64,000 bases of DNA. It comes from Haloferax denitrificans ATCC 35960. GTDB lineage: Archaea; Halobacteriota; Halobacteria; Halobacteriales; Haloferacaceae. The notes below the pieces were generated by a model. The model did no database searches. It saw nothing but the letters and a program-made list of their open reading frames with translations, and was not told the DNA's origin. Every line of letters starts with the position of its first letter. Positions within the stretch are counted from its first letter, which is position 1. A program made the translations under genes and the position numbers. The DNA is taken from assembly GCF_000337795.1 (NCBI RefSeq), contig NZ_AOLP01000002.1:62001-126000 (forward strand), read 5' to 3'. Below are positions 25,880-35,870 of the stretch, one piece after another.

Positions 25880-26878
25880 TCACCAATTTTTCGGCGTGAA
25901 GATCCCGTTTGGTACTTCAAGGTCCACATTGAGTGAACCATCCTCCACAGTCACTTTCACACGGCCATGCTGTCGAGTGGAGTATACCTCAGTGCTATCT
26001 GCACATACGCGACGGTAATCTGAATGAGCGTCGGTATCCGGCTTCTTGCCGACGCTTATTATCACGTAATCCGGGTCGATAGCCTCTACGGCGGGTTCGT
26101 AGAAGCTACTCTGCCTTCCGTGGTGTGGGGCTTTGAGGACTCTAACGTCGCTCAAATCGTCTTTACAGTATTCAAGAACATCTTTCCATCCTTCTTCTTT
26201 GATATCTCCAGGGAGCAATACCGACCCTGCTTCAGTTTTCACCTTTAGTACGTAGCTAAGATTGTTGTAATCGGGATTCGACTTATCCGATGCTTCTTGA
26301 TTTTTCTGCATGACAAACGCTGGAGATGGATGGATGATTTCGATATTATCTTTTCCCCAATGGCTAACATTCGTGCCTCGGGTTGGGTGGATATTTTTAT
26401 GGTCAGTCTCTCCGTCGCGAATAGACTGGTAGTACATCCAATCTTCTGGGTCAAACCTTGTGGGCCACTCGTCGTTATAACTTAGTGACTTATTATGGAA
26501 AGTGTCCAAGAGAACTTTGAACCCGACCTCAGTCCCCAGTCGCTCAATACCGGAAAGGTGGTCCATATCCGGGTGAGTAGAAATAAAACGCCAAACCTCT
26601 TCGTTCCTCTTCAGAACCTCATTCTGCAGATACTCTACAGGGTCGTTGAGATATTTTCTAGCGTAGTCTTCATCAGAAATTTGCGTCTCTGAACTGAGGA
26701 ATCTCCGGAGATAGTACTGTAATCCTGCAACAGACTCGTTTCGGTCTTTCCAATCGTTGATGTCAATAACAGAGATACGTCCGTGTGGAGATTCATTATC
26801 GTCCGGATGACGGATGATGGTACAGTCACCGTGATCCACATTGAGAAAGTGCACCTCTAATCTATTTCCTGTTATCAT
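25880..26878 (-). CDS. ComEC-like metallo-beta-lactamase fold hydrolase (copy 1)
   Basis: This protein of about 332 residues starts, by comparison with its paralogue, at MITGNRLEVHFLNVDHGDCT. The metal-binding block is STHPDMDHLSG (HxDxDH), with LPGD and the later histidines of LKAPHHGRQSSFYEPA completing a two-metal site like the ComEC/Rec2 beta-lactamase domain. It is a free-standing cytosolic enzyme with no membrane segments. It is divergent from a paralogue at 27019-28035 with about 140 bases between starts. Such stand-alone ComEC-like domains are seen in defence and signalling loci; the substrate (nucleic acid or cyclic nucleotide) is unknown. Confidence 0.75.
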   Translation of the reverse strand: MITGNRLEVHFLNVDHGDCTIIRHPDDNESPHGRISVIDINDWKDRNESVAGLQYYLRRFLSSETQISDEDYARKYLNDPVEYLQNEVLKRNEEVWRFISTHPDMDHLSGIERLGTEVGFKVLLDTFHNKSLSYNDEWPTRFDPEDWMYYQSIRDGETDHKNIHPTRGTNVSHWGKDNIEIIHPSPAFVMQKNQEASDKSNPDYNNLSYVLKVKTEAGSVLLPGDIKEEGWKDVLEYCKDDLSDVRVLKAPHHGRQSSFYEPAVEAIDPDYVIISVGKKPDTDAHSDYRRVCADSTEVYSTRQHGRVKVTVEDGSLNVDLEVPNGIFTPKNW

Positions 26879-27018
26879 TATATTTACTAGATCGACTTTT
26901 GTCACTTAGTTGTATGTAATTCAATCAGAGTGAATCAATCACATGGACAATATGTGTTTTCACTTTCACCATGGTTCGGTCACCCTTATTTGTGTCTGTG
27001 AAAGATGCATTTCAAAGA

Positions 27019-28035
27019 ATGATTCCAAATACTCGATTAGATATCCACTTTTTAAATGTGGACCATGGAGATTGTACGATCATCCGTCATCCTGGTGACC
27101 AACACAGGTCTAAAGGGAGAATCTCTTTTGTAGATATCAACGATTGGAAAGACAAGAAAGAAAAAGATGTTGCAGGACTATCCGCACTTCTTACCAATGC
27201 TTTCGGATCTCTAACGAAATCGCCAATCTCCGAGGAAGAGTACGCACAGGAATATCTCAACGATCCAATTGAATACTTCCAAAACGAAGTTGACGAACGA
27301 GATCAAGACGTCTGGAGGTTCATTTCAACCCATCCAGATATGGACCACTTATCGGGCTTTGAACGGCTCTGCGATGAAGTTGGTATCTCTGGAATCTGGG
27401 ACACAAAACACGACAAATCTCTTGACCTAGACGGATACTGGCCACCCCAGTACGACTCCAGTGACTGGGCTAAGTATCAAGAGATCTGCTCGGGGGATAC
27501 AGACCACTTCCATATGCAACCAACTCGTGGAGATAAAAGGCAGTACTGGGAAGACGATAATATTGATATACTCCATCCAACCCCAGAGTTTGTCGAACAA
27601 GTCAACCAAGAGAACGAGGGCCAGGAACAGAACGAGTTCAACAATATCAGTCTGGTATTGAAGATCAACACGAGAGCTGGTGGTATTCTGCTCCCTGGAG
27701 ATGCTGAAGAAGAAGCATGGGAAGAAATTCTCAAGTACCATAACGAAGACGTCTTAGAAGACGTAGCCGTCCTCAAGGCATCACACCACGGACGAAAGGA
27801 CGGATTTCACGCACCAGCAGTAGAGGCAATGGACCCAGAGTATGTTATCTTGAGTGTCGGAAACAAGCCTTCGACCGACGCCCATCAAGACTATCGTCGA
27901 GTCTGCAGTGACGATTGTGACGTGATTTCGACGCGGCAGTACGGGAGAATTAGAGTGACGTGTGGAGAGCGCGGTTCTCTAAACGTATTTAAGGAATATC
28001 CTGACGGAATCTTCGATCTACCCGGGGACGCATAA
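27019..28035 (+). CDS. ComEC-like metallo-beta-lactamase fold hydrolase (copy 2)
   Basis: This protein of about 338 residues is paralogous to the divergent copy 1 along its whole length: MIPNTRLDIHFLNVDHGDCT at the start, STHPDMDHLSGFERL for metal binding, ILLPGDAEEEAW, then LKASHHGRKDGFHAPA. An upstream ATG at 26971 exists, but alignment with copy 1 favours 27019. Its stop overlaps the ATG of the 4-TM gene (TAATG), so the two are translationally coupled. All metal ligands appear intact in both copies, which suggests two active enzymes with different substrates or a heteromeric enzyme. Confidence 0.75.
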   Translation: MIPNTRLDIHFLNVDHGDCTIIRHPGDQHRSKGRISFVDINDWKDKKEKDVAGLSALLTNAFGSLTKSPISEEEYAQEYLNDPIEYFQNEVDERDQDVWRFISTHPDMDHLSGFERLCDEVGISGIWDTKHDKSLDLDGYWPPQYDSSDWAKYQEICSGDTDHFHMQPTRGDKRQYWEDDNIDILHPTPEFVEQVNQENEGQEQNEFNNISLVLKINTRAGGILLPGDAEEEAWEEILKYHNEDVLEDVAVLKASHHGRKDGFHAPAVEAMDPEYVILSVGNKPSTDAHQDYRRVCSDDCDVISTRQYGRIRVTCGERGSLNVFKEYPDGIFDLPGDA

Positions 28036-28733
28036 TGGCTGTTGCCCGTACTCTTCGTTCATTAGAGCTTTACGACGTCTTGGCAAATCTTATTCCTGGT
28101 TCGATACTGCTTCTCTCGGTTGGTGTGGTAATTGAGATTGAAAGATATTTCGAATTGTCTAATATAGCTGTTGCTGCAGCAATTTTTGCAGTTTTAGCAT
28201 TTACATTCGGCCACGTAATTCAAGCATTTGCGAGTTGGTTAAACGGTACCCCGCGCTTGTTTGGGGACGTCATTGACAGTGTCCGGTTCGGTGGCCCAGA
28301 GGAGATATCTATCCGAGTTTCCCACGTAGAAAGAATGGCGTGGCCATTGTTGCAGCGACGATTCTGTCTACCGTCTGATTTCGAAGACAATGGGACACTG
28401 TTCCGACTCTTGCTCAGTTACATCGAGACAACGCCCGCTACCAGATCTCTCAGATTCCAAGCAATACATTCTTTCCACCGAAGTATGTCGGCGGCTTGGG
28501 TCTTGGTAATTGCCATGGTTCCAGCGTCATTATTGCTCGATTCATGTGGTCTAGTTGAGGCTCGCTCCATTCCAATTCTATCGGCACTCGTATTGGGCAG
28601 TGCAGTTTTTGCCCTGGTTTTCAACAACCGCAAGAAGAAATTCAACAAATTATTCATTCAATATGCACTTGCGGATCTCTACATGGACCAAACAGGAGAG
28701 GCACGTGGCCTGAAGGGAGGTGAAGGCTCGTAA
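28035..28733 (+). CDS. Four-helix membrane protein coupled to the MBL enzyme
   Basis: This 232-residue protein has two N-terminal helices (about residues 18-34 and 42-66), a cytoplasmic loop of about 85 residues and two further helices (about 154-172 and 177-196), then a basic segment NNRKKKFNKLF. Its start overlaps the MBL stop by one base. No family is recognised. A small membrane protein coupled to a nucleotide- or nucleic acid-type hydrolase has the form of a sensor/effector pair; the effector role is inference. Confidence 0.6.
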   Translation: MAVARTLRSLELYDVLANLIPGSILLLSVGVVIEIERYFELSNIAVAAAIFAVLAFTFGHVIQAFASWLNGTPRLFGDVIDSVRFGGPEEISIRVSHVERMAWPLLQRRFCLPSDFEDNGTLFRLLLSYIETTPATRSLRFQAIHSFHRSMSAAWVLVIAMVPASLLLDSCGLVEARSIPILSALVLGSAVFALVFNNRKKKFNKLFIQYALADLYMDQTGEARGLKGGEGS

Positions 28734-29139
28734 GAATTGGGCGTCAAGGACGCTTGTGACAAGGGCAGATATGGACCGCTTTGCAGCCTTACTCAAAGAC
28801 CAACCAACTCAGGCAAACGCGCCAATTCTCGCGCTCGCGGCACTAGTTGAGTCCAAGAACGAGGCCGAGTTTTCGAGCAACGAGATTTACGAGGTCAACA
28901 GGTACATCACAAACCAACTGGACATGGATACACTCTCGCAGCGCCGAATGAATGACCTGCTTAACGAAGCCGTGTTTCTCGATATTCTTGGACGGACCGA
29001 ACGCGTTGTCGGGAGGGGTCGGAGACGAGGCGTCACTCCCTACCTCTACCACCTACTCGAAGACTCAGATATCGTCCAGGCGGTCATCCTCCGGGATTCA
29101 CGATTCGAGCCGCTTGGTGGGCAACCATTGATTCCCTGA
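28720..29139 (+). CDS. Winged-helix protein, last gene of the MBL module
   Basis: This 139-residue protein (GTG start at 28720 overlapping the previous gene; ATG at 28771 is the alternative) has LSQRRMNDLLNEAVFLDILG, then GRGRRRGVTPYLYHLLEDSD, a basic wing typical of a winged helix like those C-terminal in Cdc6-type proteins. It would bind DNA and may regulate the module, or couple it to replication. No exact family is assigned. Confidence 0.5.
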   Translation: MKARKNWASRTLVTRADMDRFAALLKDQPTQANAPILALAALVESKNEAEFSSNEIYEVNRYITNQLDMDTLSQRRMNDLLNEAVFLDILGRTERVVGRGRRRGVTPYLYHLLEDSDIVQAVILRDSRFEPLGGQPLIP

Positions 29140-29681
29140 AAGCGTCCCTGTCGCCTGATTTTACATTCGACGCATGAGGTGTGGGCTGCCGTAATTCCGC
29201 CAGACACGTTCCAGACAATAGACAGGTTGATTAGTAAGTTGACCAATTGGAAACTGCTGTTGTCAGAGGCCCCCCTCCCAAGCGAGTCCACGGTTCGGTC
29301 GTCCGCTGACGCCCTCCAACTTCCGTAAGTGAACGTCTATATGGTTCACACGGAGCCGTTTTGACCGTGTCTAATATCCACTGGCTAGATGGTCTTTGGG
29401 GTCTGTTCGTCGGCCCATACGGACTCCTGATACATCTCGACTGTGATTTCTCTGACTTTGGACGTCTACCAAGGTCTATAATCACGATTACTTGGTGAAA
29501 CGTGATCGAACGTGTCCCTGACGGTTGCCATCATCTCCGGTTGATTCTCTGTGAGCAGGACGCGATTTCCACTCGCAACTGACTTCACCTCGAATAGATA
29601 TCTGGATTAAGCCTGGAAAGACTGATTCACTAACAGTATGCGATATGAAATATTATCACCCCCACTCGTGACAGGGGATGT
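29140..29681. other. Non-coding region before the restriction-methylase gene
   Basis: There is no supportable gene in 540 bases. ATGCGATATGAAATATTATC at 29638-29657 contains the likely AT-rich promoter of the next gene, whose ATG is at 29682. Confidence 0.35.
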
Positions 29682-32600
29682 ATGACAGACACGTCGTCTC
29701 TCCTCGAAGCCCTCCACGGGATTGGGGAACGCATCGACGATGGGATGAGCGAAAAGGACGTTGAGAACGCCTTCCTAAACGAGAATTTCTACGAGGTACT
29801 GGGATATTCGGGCGCGGGCCACGACCTCCGAAGCGAGTGGACACTCCCGGACAACCGACGACCGGACTACGTCACTCTCGACGCAAACGAGTCAGTAACT
29901 GCTATCTACGAGTTCAAGACCTCCGGCAAGCAACTCGGCACGGAACAAGAAGACCAACTGTTCCACTACGTCGACGAACTCAAAGCTGATTACGGGGTGC
30001 TGACCAACGGTGAGGAGATTCGGCTTTACTCTCGGGAAGGACACGACGAAATGCTCACCGTCTACCTCACGGAAGCAACGTCGAGCCACGCCGCAGACCT
30101 CGGTGCGGCACTCTCGAAACCAGAGTGGGACATTACCGCCCCAACAAATGTCAATGAGTATCTGGACGGCCTCGATGCGGTGGAACTCTCCGGTGAACTC
30201 GGTCGGGAACACTTCTTCGAGACCTTCCGCTTAGAGGAAGACAGCCCGTTCGCAGACCTCGTCACTTCGATGGTCGACCTCCTTCAGGAACTCCGTGATG
30301 AGGAAGAAGCGAAGTTCGTGAAAGGAGCGTACGACTTCTGGGAAGCGAGTTACGCATCAGAGCCTGACGAGATTCCAGACTCGTGGGATGGCCTCATCGA
30401 CGGGGGGAAACAGGAACTTCGGGACTTCATGTTCGCCCTCGAAAGTGGACACGCCCTTCTCGCTCGCCTGCTCCTCGCCAAGGCGTCTCTCGACCACGAG
30501 TTCTTCCCTGACGATCGTGGCCTCGAACGCTACTTCAGGGAACTCGGAGGCTTCAGCGGGACTATCAGCCTCGACGCCTACCCGGTCGCGGCGAACGGGA
30601 TGATCGACGATATGCGGAACCAACTCGTCGAGAGCCTGTTCGAGGACGACATTTTCATCTGGTGGACAGACGGCTACGCAGAGGAAACAGCAAGCCTCCA
30701 CAAGAACCCGTACAACCGCTTCCGCGACGTTGCGAAGGAAGGGACTGACGTTACCCGTGTCTCTCCTGCAACCCGTGAACGGTTTAGCCGGGCTGTTGCT
30801 CACGTCATCTTCTCCGTCCTGAAGTTCGACTTCTCTGCCGTCGAAGGCGACCCGCTTGGAGACCTGTACCAGCGGTACTTCGACCCAGAAACGCGCAAAG
30901 CCCTCGGTGAGTTCTACACGCCGCAGGAGGTCGTGGACTACATCATGGACGGCGTCGGCTACGACATGGGGATTCACGATGAACGCCTCATCGACCCGTC
31001 CTGTGGCTCAGGGACGTTCCTCGTCGAAGCCGTGGAACGATACATCAAGGACGTGGAACGCTACAACGACGACCCAGACTGGGAGGAACACCTGACGAAA
31101 CTGTGTACTCGTCCCCACATCGTCGGACTGGACATTCACCCGTTCGCCGTCCTGATGGCACAGATTCGCTTTATGGTCGCTATCTTGCCGAAGTACAAGG
31201 AGGCGAAGCAGAGCAACGGCGACTTCACGATTCGTCGGCTCCCGATCTTCCGTACTGACTCGCTTCGAAACGAGCGCGAACTGAGTGGCGTTGACCTCGG
31301 CGACGATGGAACTGCGCAACTGACGTTCGACTCGATGACTGAGGACAGTCAGGACGTACGTATCCCGGTTCCGCTTCCAGTCGAAGTTGATGAGGATGAA
31401 GTCGATGAATCCGAGTACGAGGACGGCTTCTTGGTGCAGAGGGTTCGGATGCCACTGTTCGATAACATCCGACTGAACACGGGTGTTCGGAATTTCGGAG
31501 AATACTATGCGGCGCTTCAGGGCGTCCTCGACGTTGCGAAATGGTATCTCCACGAAGGTGAGTGGGAATACAGCGGTGGCCTGAAGCAAGGCATCGAGCG
31601 GTACACGACGAGAGAATACGACGGCATCGAGGAGTTCTTCGAGCCGTATCTGCAGGAAATCCTCGAAACCGTGCGCTACCTTCGACTCGAACACGGTGAT
31701 GGTCGACTGTTCAAAATTTTCGAGGATACGGTTCTCTCGCTCGTCGTCAAGAATTACATGGACTACGGGTACGTCGTCGGGAATCCTCCGTATGTCCGGA
31801 TTCAGCACCTCCCCGACCGGCAGAAGTCGATGCTCTCGCAACTCTACGAGTCCACAACAGGGAACTACGACCTTTACTGTCCATTCTATGAACGTGGCCT
31901 CGATTGGCTGAAAGAAGGGAGCGGAAAACTCGGATACATCACGCCGAATCAGTTCATGGTCACGGACTACGGTGAGGGCATCCGCCGTGTACTCCGTCGA
32001 GATTCCCGGCTCGATGAGGTGTACGATTTCCGTGATTCCGGCGTATTCGAGGACGCGACGAATTACCCGGCTATCATCATCGCAGAGGACGCGCCGGACA
32101 AAGATTCCCGGGATAAGAATGAGATACGGTGCGTCCGTGTGAAGGCGAACGTCGACGATGATTCTGGACGGGCCTTAGACGAGGCAATCATTACAGCAGT
32201 CCGTGACCACCGTGGAGAACCGGGTTACTCTGACGACTACATCGACGTGTTCGACTTCCCACAGAGCGAGTTGGGCGATGGATACTGGTCGATGATGCCA
32301 CCGGAGGAGTTGCAGGTGTTCCGGAAACTCGAAAGCAAAGGTGACGACCGCATCGAGTCGGTTACTGATGCAGTGTTTCAGGGGATTCGGACGAGTGCGA
32401 ACAAAATCTACATTGTGGACGTACTCGATGCCGACAGGATAGAGTCAGACGATACAGGAGAGAAAGTCACTGTCGTACCAATCGGTGAATCGAAAGAGTA
32501 CGAAATCGAGTCTGACTTGCTACGGCCATTCCTTCAGGGCGATGAGGTGAAACGATGGCGTGGAGATTGGTCTGGATTACACGTTGTCCACCCCTACTAC

Positions 32601-33569
32601 ACAGAACAGACTGATGATGGCGAATTTGACTCAGGCCTATACTCAGAACAATACCTCCGAGATAACCTTCCTCTCACTTGGCAGTTCTTCATCAGTCATA
32701 AAGAGGCTCTTGAAGCACGAGAGAGCGGTCGAATGGAAGGACAAGAGGACTGGTATGGGTACATCTACCCGAAGAACCTCGACAAATTTGAAATCCCGAA
32801 AATCATCCAAGCCCATATCTCTGAAGATGCCACGTTCATGATCGACGAGCCGGGAACGTGGTACTTTACTACTGCTTATGGTGTCCTCCTCACCCCGAAA
32901 TTCAGAAAATTAACACAGGAAATTGCCTGTGAACTGAACTCGAACGCACTCGACTTCTACTTCAAACACATCACAACGGTCAAAGCCGGTGGCTACTACG
33001 AATACCGTTCCCAGTACGTCGAGAAACTACCCTGCATTACTGCTGAACGAGATGGAGAGTTCGATACTCTCCGAAAGAAGGCCGGTGAGATCACAGACAC
33101 CATCGACTTGGAGAGTCGAACTGAGCGCTTCCCCGAAGCCTACCTCGGAGACTTCGATGCCGAACTCGGCTACATCGACTACGAGTGGCAGACCCGTCGC
33201 TACCCGGTGAACGCGAGTATCCAGGAACTCGCAGACGGTCGATTTGCAGTACAAGCAGGTCGCTCGGACGAGATTACCGCACCACAGATGGACAAGGGCG
33301 ATCGAGACGACCGGAAACTCAGAGCGAAGTACGTCCACGCCGCCGTTGACGGTCGGAAGATGAAGAAGGGAGAGGAACAGACGATTCCCATCCCGAAGCG
33401 TACCGAAGACGTGGAACAACTCATCGAGGCGCTGGAAGCCGACAGGCAGACCGTCGAGGAGACGAGCATCGACGACCTCGAAGCCGAGATCGACGACGTG
33501 GTGTACGACCTGTTCGACTTGACCGACGACGAACGACAGGTTATCGAAGACTACCTCGAAGTGTTCTGA
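29682..33569 (+). CDS. Type IIG-like restriction enzyme/N6-adenine methyltransferase
   Basis: This 1295-residue single-chain restriction-modification protein has an N-terminal PD-(D/E)XK-like nuclease region (PDYVTLDAN near residue 61, then IYEFKTSGKQLG near 74). The central gamma-class N6-adenine methylase domain carries GEFYTPQEVVDYI, motif I LIDPSCGSGTFLVEA (about 435) and motif IV NPPYVRI (about 701). The C-terminal part contains a TaqI-like target recognition region with WYGYIYPKNLDKFEIPKIIQ and is followed by a charged tail. No separate S or R subunit is nearby, so it probably acts alone (Eco57I/BREX-PglX-like architecture). Its high-GC codon use contrasts with the module to its left. 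Confidence 0.85.
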   Translation: MTDTSSLLEALHGIGERIDDGMSEKDVENAFLNENFYEVLGYSGAGHDLRSEWTLPDNRRPDYVTLDANESVTAIYEFKTSGKQLGTEQEDQLFHYVDELKADYGVLTNGEEIRLYSREGHDEMLTVYLTEATSSHAADLGAALSKPEWDITAPTNVNEYLDGLDAVELSGELGREHFFETFRLEEDSPFADLVTSMVDLLQELRDEEEAKFVKGAYDFWEASYASEPDEIPDSWDGLIDGGKQELRDFMFALESGHALLARLLLAKASLDHEFFPDDRGLERYFRELGGFSGTISLDAYPVAANGMIDDMRNQLVESLFEDDIFIWWTDGYAEETASLHKNPYNRFRDVAKEGTDVTRVSPATRERFSRAVAHVIFSVLKFDFSAVEGDPLGDLYQRYFDPETRKALGEFYTPQEVVDYIMDGVGYDMGIHDERLIDPSCGSGTFLVEAVERYIKDVERYNDDPDWEEHLTKLCTRPHIVGLDIHPFAVLMAQIRFMVAILPKYKEAKQSNGDFTIRRLPIFRTDSLRNERELSGVDLGDDGTAQLTFDSMTEDSQDVRIPVPLPVEVDEDEVDESEYEDGFLVQRVRMPLFDNIRLNTGVRNFGEYYAALQGVLDVAKWYLHEGEWEYSGGLKQGIERYTTREYDGIEEFFEPYLQEILETVRYLRLEHGDGRLFKIFEDTVLSLVVKNYMDYGYVVGNPPYVRIQHLPDRQKSMLSQLYESTTGNYDLYCPFYERGLDWLKEGSGKLGYITPNQFMVTDYGEGIRRVLRRDSRLDEVYDFRDSGVFEDATNYPAIIIAEDAPDKDSRDKNEIRCVRVKANVDDDSGRALDEAIITAVRDHRGEPGYSDDYIDVFDFPQSELGDGYWSMMPPEELQVFRKLESKGDDRIESVTDAVFQGIRTSANKIYIVDVLDADRIESDDTGEKVTVVPIGESKEYEIESDLLRPFLQGDEVKRWRGDWSGLHVVHPYYTEQTDDGEFDSGLYSEQYLRDNLPLTWQFFISHKEALEARESGRMEGQEDWYGYIYPKNLDKFEIPKIIQAHISEDATFMIDEPGTWYFTTAYGVLLTPKFRKLTQEIACELNSNALDFYFKHITTVKAGGYYEYRSQYVEKLPCITAERDGEFDTLRKKAGEITDTIDLESRTERFPEAYLGDFDAELGYIDYEWQTRRYPVNASIQELADGRFAVQAGRSDEITAPQMDKGDRDDRKLRAKYVHAAVDGRKMKKGEEQTIPIPKRTEDVEQLIEALEADRQTVEETSIDDLEAEIDDVVYDLFDLTDDERQVIEDYLEVF

Positions 33570-33581
33570 TTCACTGTTCAG

Positions 33582-34586
33582 TTACGTCTGCTCGTCCATC
33601 AATTCGAGGTCGTTTTCGAGTACAGAGTGGATGTAATGCCCAACTCGAACTTGCTTGGCCATATGGCTGGTACAGTCATCCTCCCGTCTGCCTAACTGTC
33701 GGCAGAAAGGACAGTGAGACTTTCTCCACGGCTTCCATGCTTCGAGACTCTGTGCGGCCTCCTCGTATGAGTCCCCTTCAAATTCGTTAATCTCGAAGTC
33801 GCCTACTCCGTAGTGTCGAACTATCTTGGTCGCTTCGTGGAAATTCGGAATAGCAACGGGTGGATACCGACCACCTACGGCAAAGTCTCCGAAGCCATTG
33901 AACCCGTGTTCCGCCGCCGTTTCAGGCCCCCAATTGTAGGGTTCACCCGAGTAGACGTTCATCGCGTTTGCGACTATCGTTCGACTCGCTGAGAAAATGT
34001 CTGCGAGAGCCTCAAGATAGCCATAATCACCTCTGTCCATGTCCACGGTATCGACCAAATCGAATATCGCGTAATCTGTTTCTCTCAGTTCGTGACCGAG
34101 TCGGTTCATCTCCGCTAGTTCGCCGTCGTCTAATTCTCGGGAGAGGAACAGACGAACTGCGACTTCACCGAAACGCTCTCTTGCTGTACGATACGCTTCG
34201 AGCGTTTCTGGAACGGGACGCCCAGAAATCACTGGTATGTCGATTTTGTCCTCGTACTCTCGGTAGAACTCGTTCTGACTGCTGTGGACTTCGAGGAGTG
34301 AATCCACGTCCTCTTTCAGTCCATTGCTTTTCTCGGACAGGTACTCAGGCAACTCGAGAAACAGTCGATCACTAGCCTGACGGTATGGGCTGAGATTATC
34401 GAAATCCTTCGGACTCGTGATTTCGAGTAATGGACACAGTGCCTTACCTTCTCGAAGTTTTTCGTACCGGCTCAACCCCCCAAATTTCTTCATGACGTGA
34501 CGCTCGTTTCGCCCATCTCGAAGAATTGGGACGTAAATTCGTTCTCTATCGAGCGAAGTTGTTCCCAGCAGACATATTATTGTCAA
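33582..34586 (-). CDS. Beta-protein-like (PF14350-type) protein with zinc-binding tail
   Basis: This 334-residue protein, convergent with the restriction-methylase gene (12 bases between stops), has an N-terminus RIYVPILRDGRNERHVMKKF followed by KALCPLLEIT, which fits the pattern of the phage T4 Beta-protein family seen in many mobile and defence contexts. The TIM-barrel-like middle (DIPVISGRPVPETLEAYR, YAIFDLVDT) also fits. The tail has SHCPFCRQLGRREDDCTSHM, a CxxC...CxxH potential zinc site. The start could be 34586 or a later Met at 34493. The role is unknown. Confidence 0.5.
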   Translation of the reverse strand: MTIICLLGTTSLDRERIYVPILRDGRNERHVMKKFGGLSRYEKLREGKALCPLLEITSPKDFDNLSPYRQASDRLFLELPEYLSEKSNGLKEDVDSLLEVHSSQNEFYREYEDKIDIPVISGRPVPETLEAYRTARERFGEVAVRLFLSRELDDGELAEMNRLGHELRETDYAIFDLVDTVDMDRGDYGYLEALADIFSASRTIVANAMNVYSGEPYNWGPETAAEHGFNGFGDFAVGGRYPPVAIPNFHEATKIVRHYGVGDFEINEFEGDSYEEAAQSLEAWKPWRKSHCPFCRQLGRREDDCTSHMAKQVRVGHYIHSVLENDLELMDEQT

Positions 34587-34634
34587 TCAAATCATAAATG
34601 TCTTCAGGTAGGTTAGAACTGACCTACAGGTCCG

Positions 34635-34890
34635 GAGAACCTGAACGCAGACGTCCGTTCTTCACTCGGAGAAGACGATCGAGTTCTCACCCCACAACGC
34701 TAACCAACTCCGCGCCATTCTCGCTCGCCGTGCAGCGAAGGGACTCATAGATACAGAGTTCGTCGAAAGAACTGCTGACGACTCCCGTCCTACTGTCGCG
34801 ACCAACGGGATTGACGGCAAAGTCCTGGTCAGTGAGGATCTGTTGAATTGCCATATTGCGGTTGATTTGGCTATATTGCAGCACGCTTGA
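34635..34890 (+). pseudogene. Orc1/Cdc6 gene fragment, frameshifted
   Basis: One plus-strand frame reads ENLNADVRSSLGEDD, matching the sensor/arginine-finger region of haloarchaeal Orc1/Cdc6 (DPRVxSSLGE). One base shift later (about 34682) the frame continues IEFSPHNANQLRAILARRAA, the Orc 'PY-A-QLR-IL-RR' block, and ends at a TGA at 34888. No Walker motifs remain. This is a relic of a second initiator gene and argues that part of the window came from another replicon. Confidence 0.55.
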
Positions 34891-35870
34891 TATTATGGTG
34901 AATTTCAACACGGGTACACGAAATTCTCGGTACCACGTTCGCGTACGTACAGCGTCGCCGTGCGTGCGCTTTATCGACGAGAAGAGGTCTCACACATCGA
35001 TCTTTGACGGTACTGAGGCCCGTGACCGCTTTGCTCGTGAAGCGGGATACCTTCGACATAGACATCGCCGGTTTCCCGCTTCATCTTCCAAGTTCTACCG
35101 GTCGAAACCGACGTAGTCTAGTGATTCACCAGGGCCGCCGAGTTGAGTTCGACGACGTTAGAAACGCCACTGTAGAACGGTAAGATCAGGATCAGTTGTT
35201 GCAACTGCGATTAATTGACCGAAACTTTATTTTACAATAATTTGTTTTGTGACTCATCAGTATGGCATAATTCTAACTAGTTATCGACCACTTTAGTCCC
35301 GTACGCTAAAATTGCTCAACAAGCTAGAATGACTCTGGTACCAAATCGACTCGCCTTAGCACTTATATGGGGGATACTATATTAAAGTTCAAAAATCTGG
35401 TATTTAATTCCTTAGCAGACATTCGTTTCTTATTACTCATATTTTCGATATGTTGTCGTGTGGGTGAACAGGTATTGTGTAAATCTATTGCATCTCCCTA
35501 TCGCCGTAAATTTCCCACTAGAACCCCTAAGTAGACTGTATTAGGAATGTTTTGAAAGACATGTTCTTCTATCTTACTCATTCCCGACATTGGCACCCGA
35601 ATCTTTATTACGAACCAGTGGCTCAGAACTAGCCACAAGATAGGTTACCAGAAGCTCACGAAAGTGGAACCGAGGGCCCGATACCCGCGCCAACGGGTGC
35701 CGGGTTCCCCCGGCGGCACGAGCCCGCAAGAACGTTTCCAATCAAACGCTTCTCTCGGGCGTTGATAAATCTGCCGCTGGTGAGATGCTTTACCCAACCC
35801 ACAGGAGACAACAATCTCAATCAGAGATCTGATAGCGGACGTTAGACTTACAAACAGCGGACAGCCGAGC
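34891..35870. other. Decayed or non-coding region
   Basis: From 34897 to about 35180 there are protein-like stretches without starts (for example KRDTFDIDIAGFPLHLPSST, then RSLVIHQGRRVEFDDV), likely relics of a gene that I cannot identify. From 35190 to 35640 the DNA is AT-rich with no gene. 35645-35860 is GC-rich again but carries only short frames. Confidence 0.35.
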
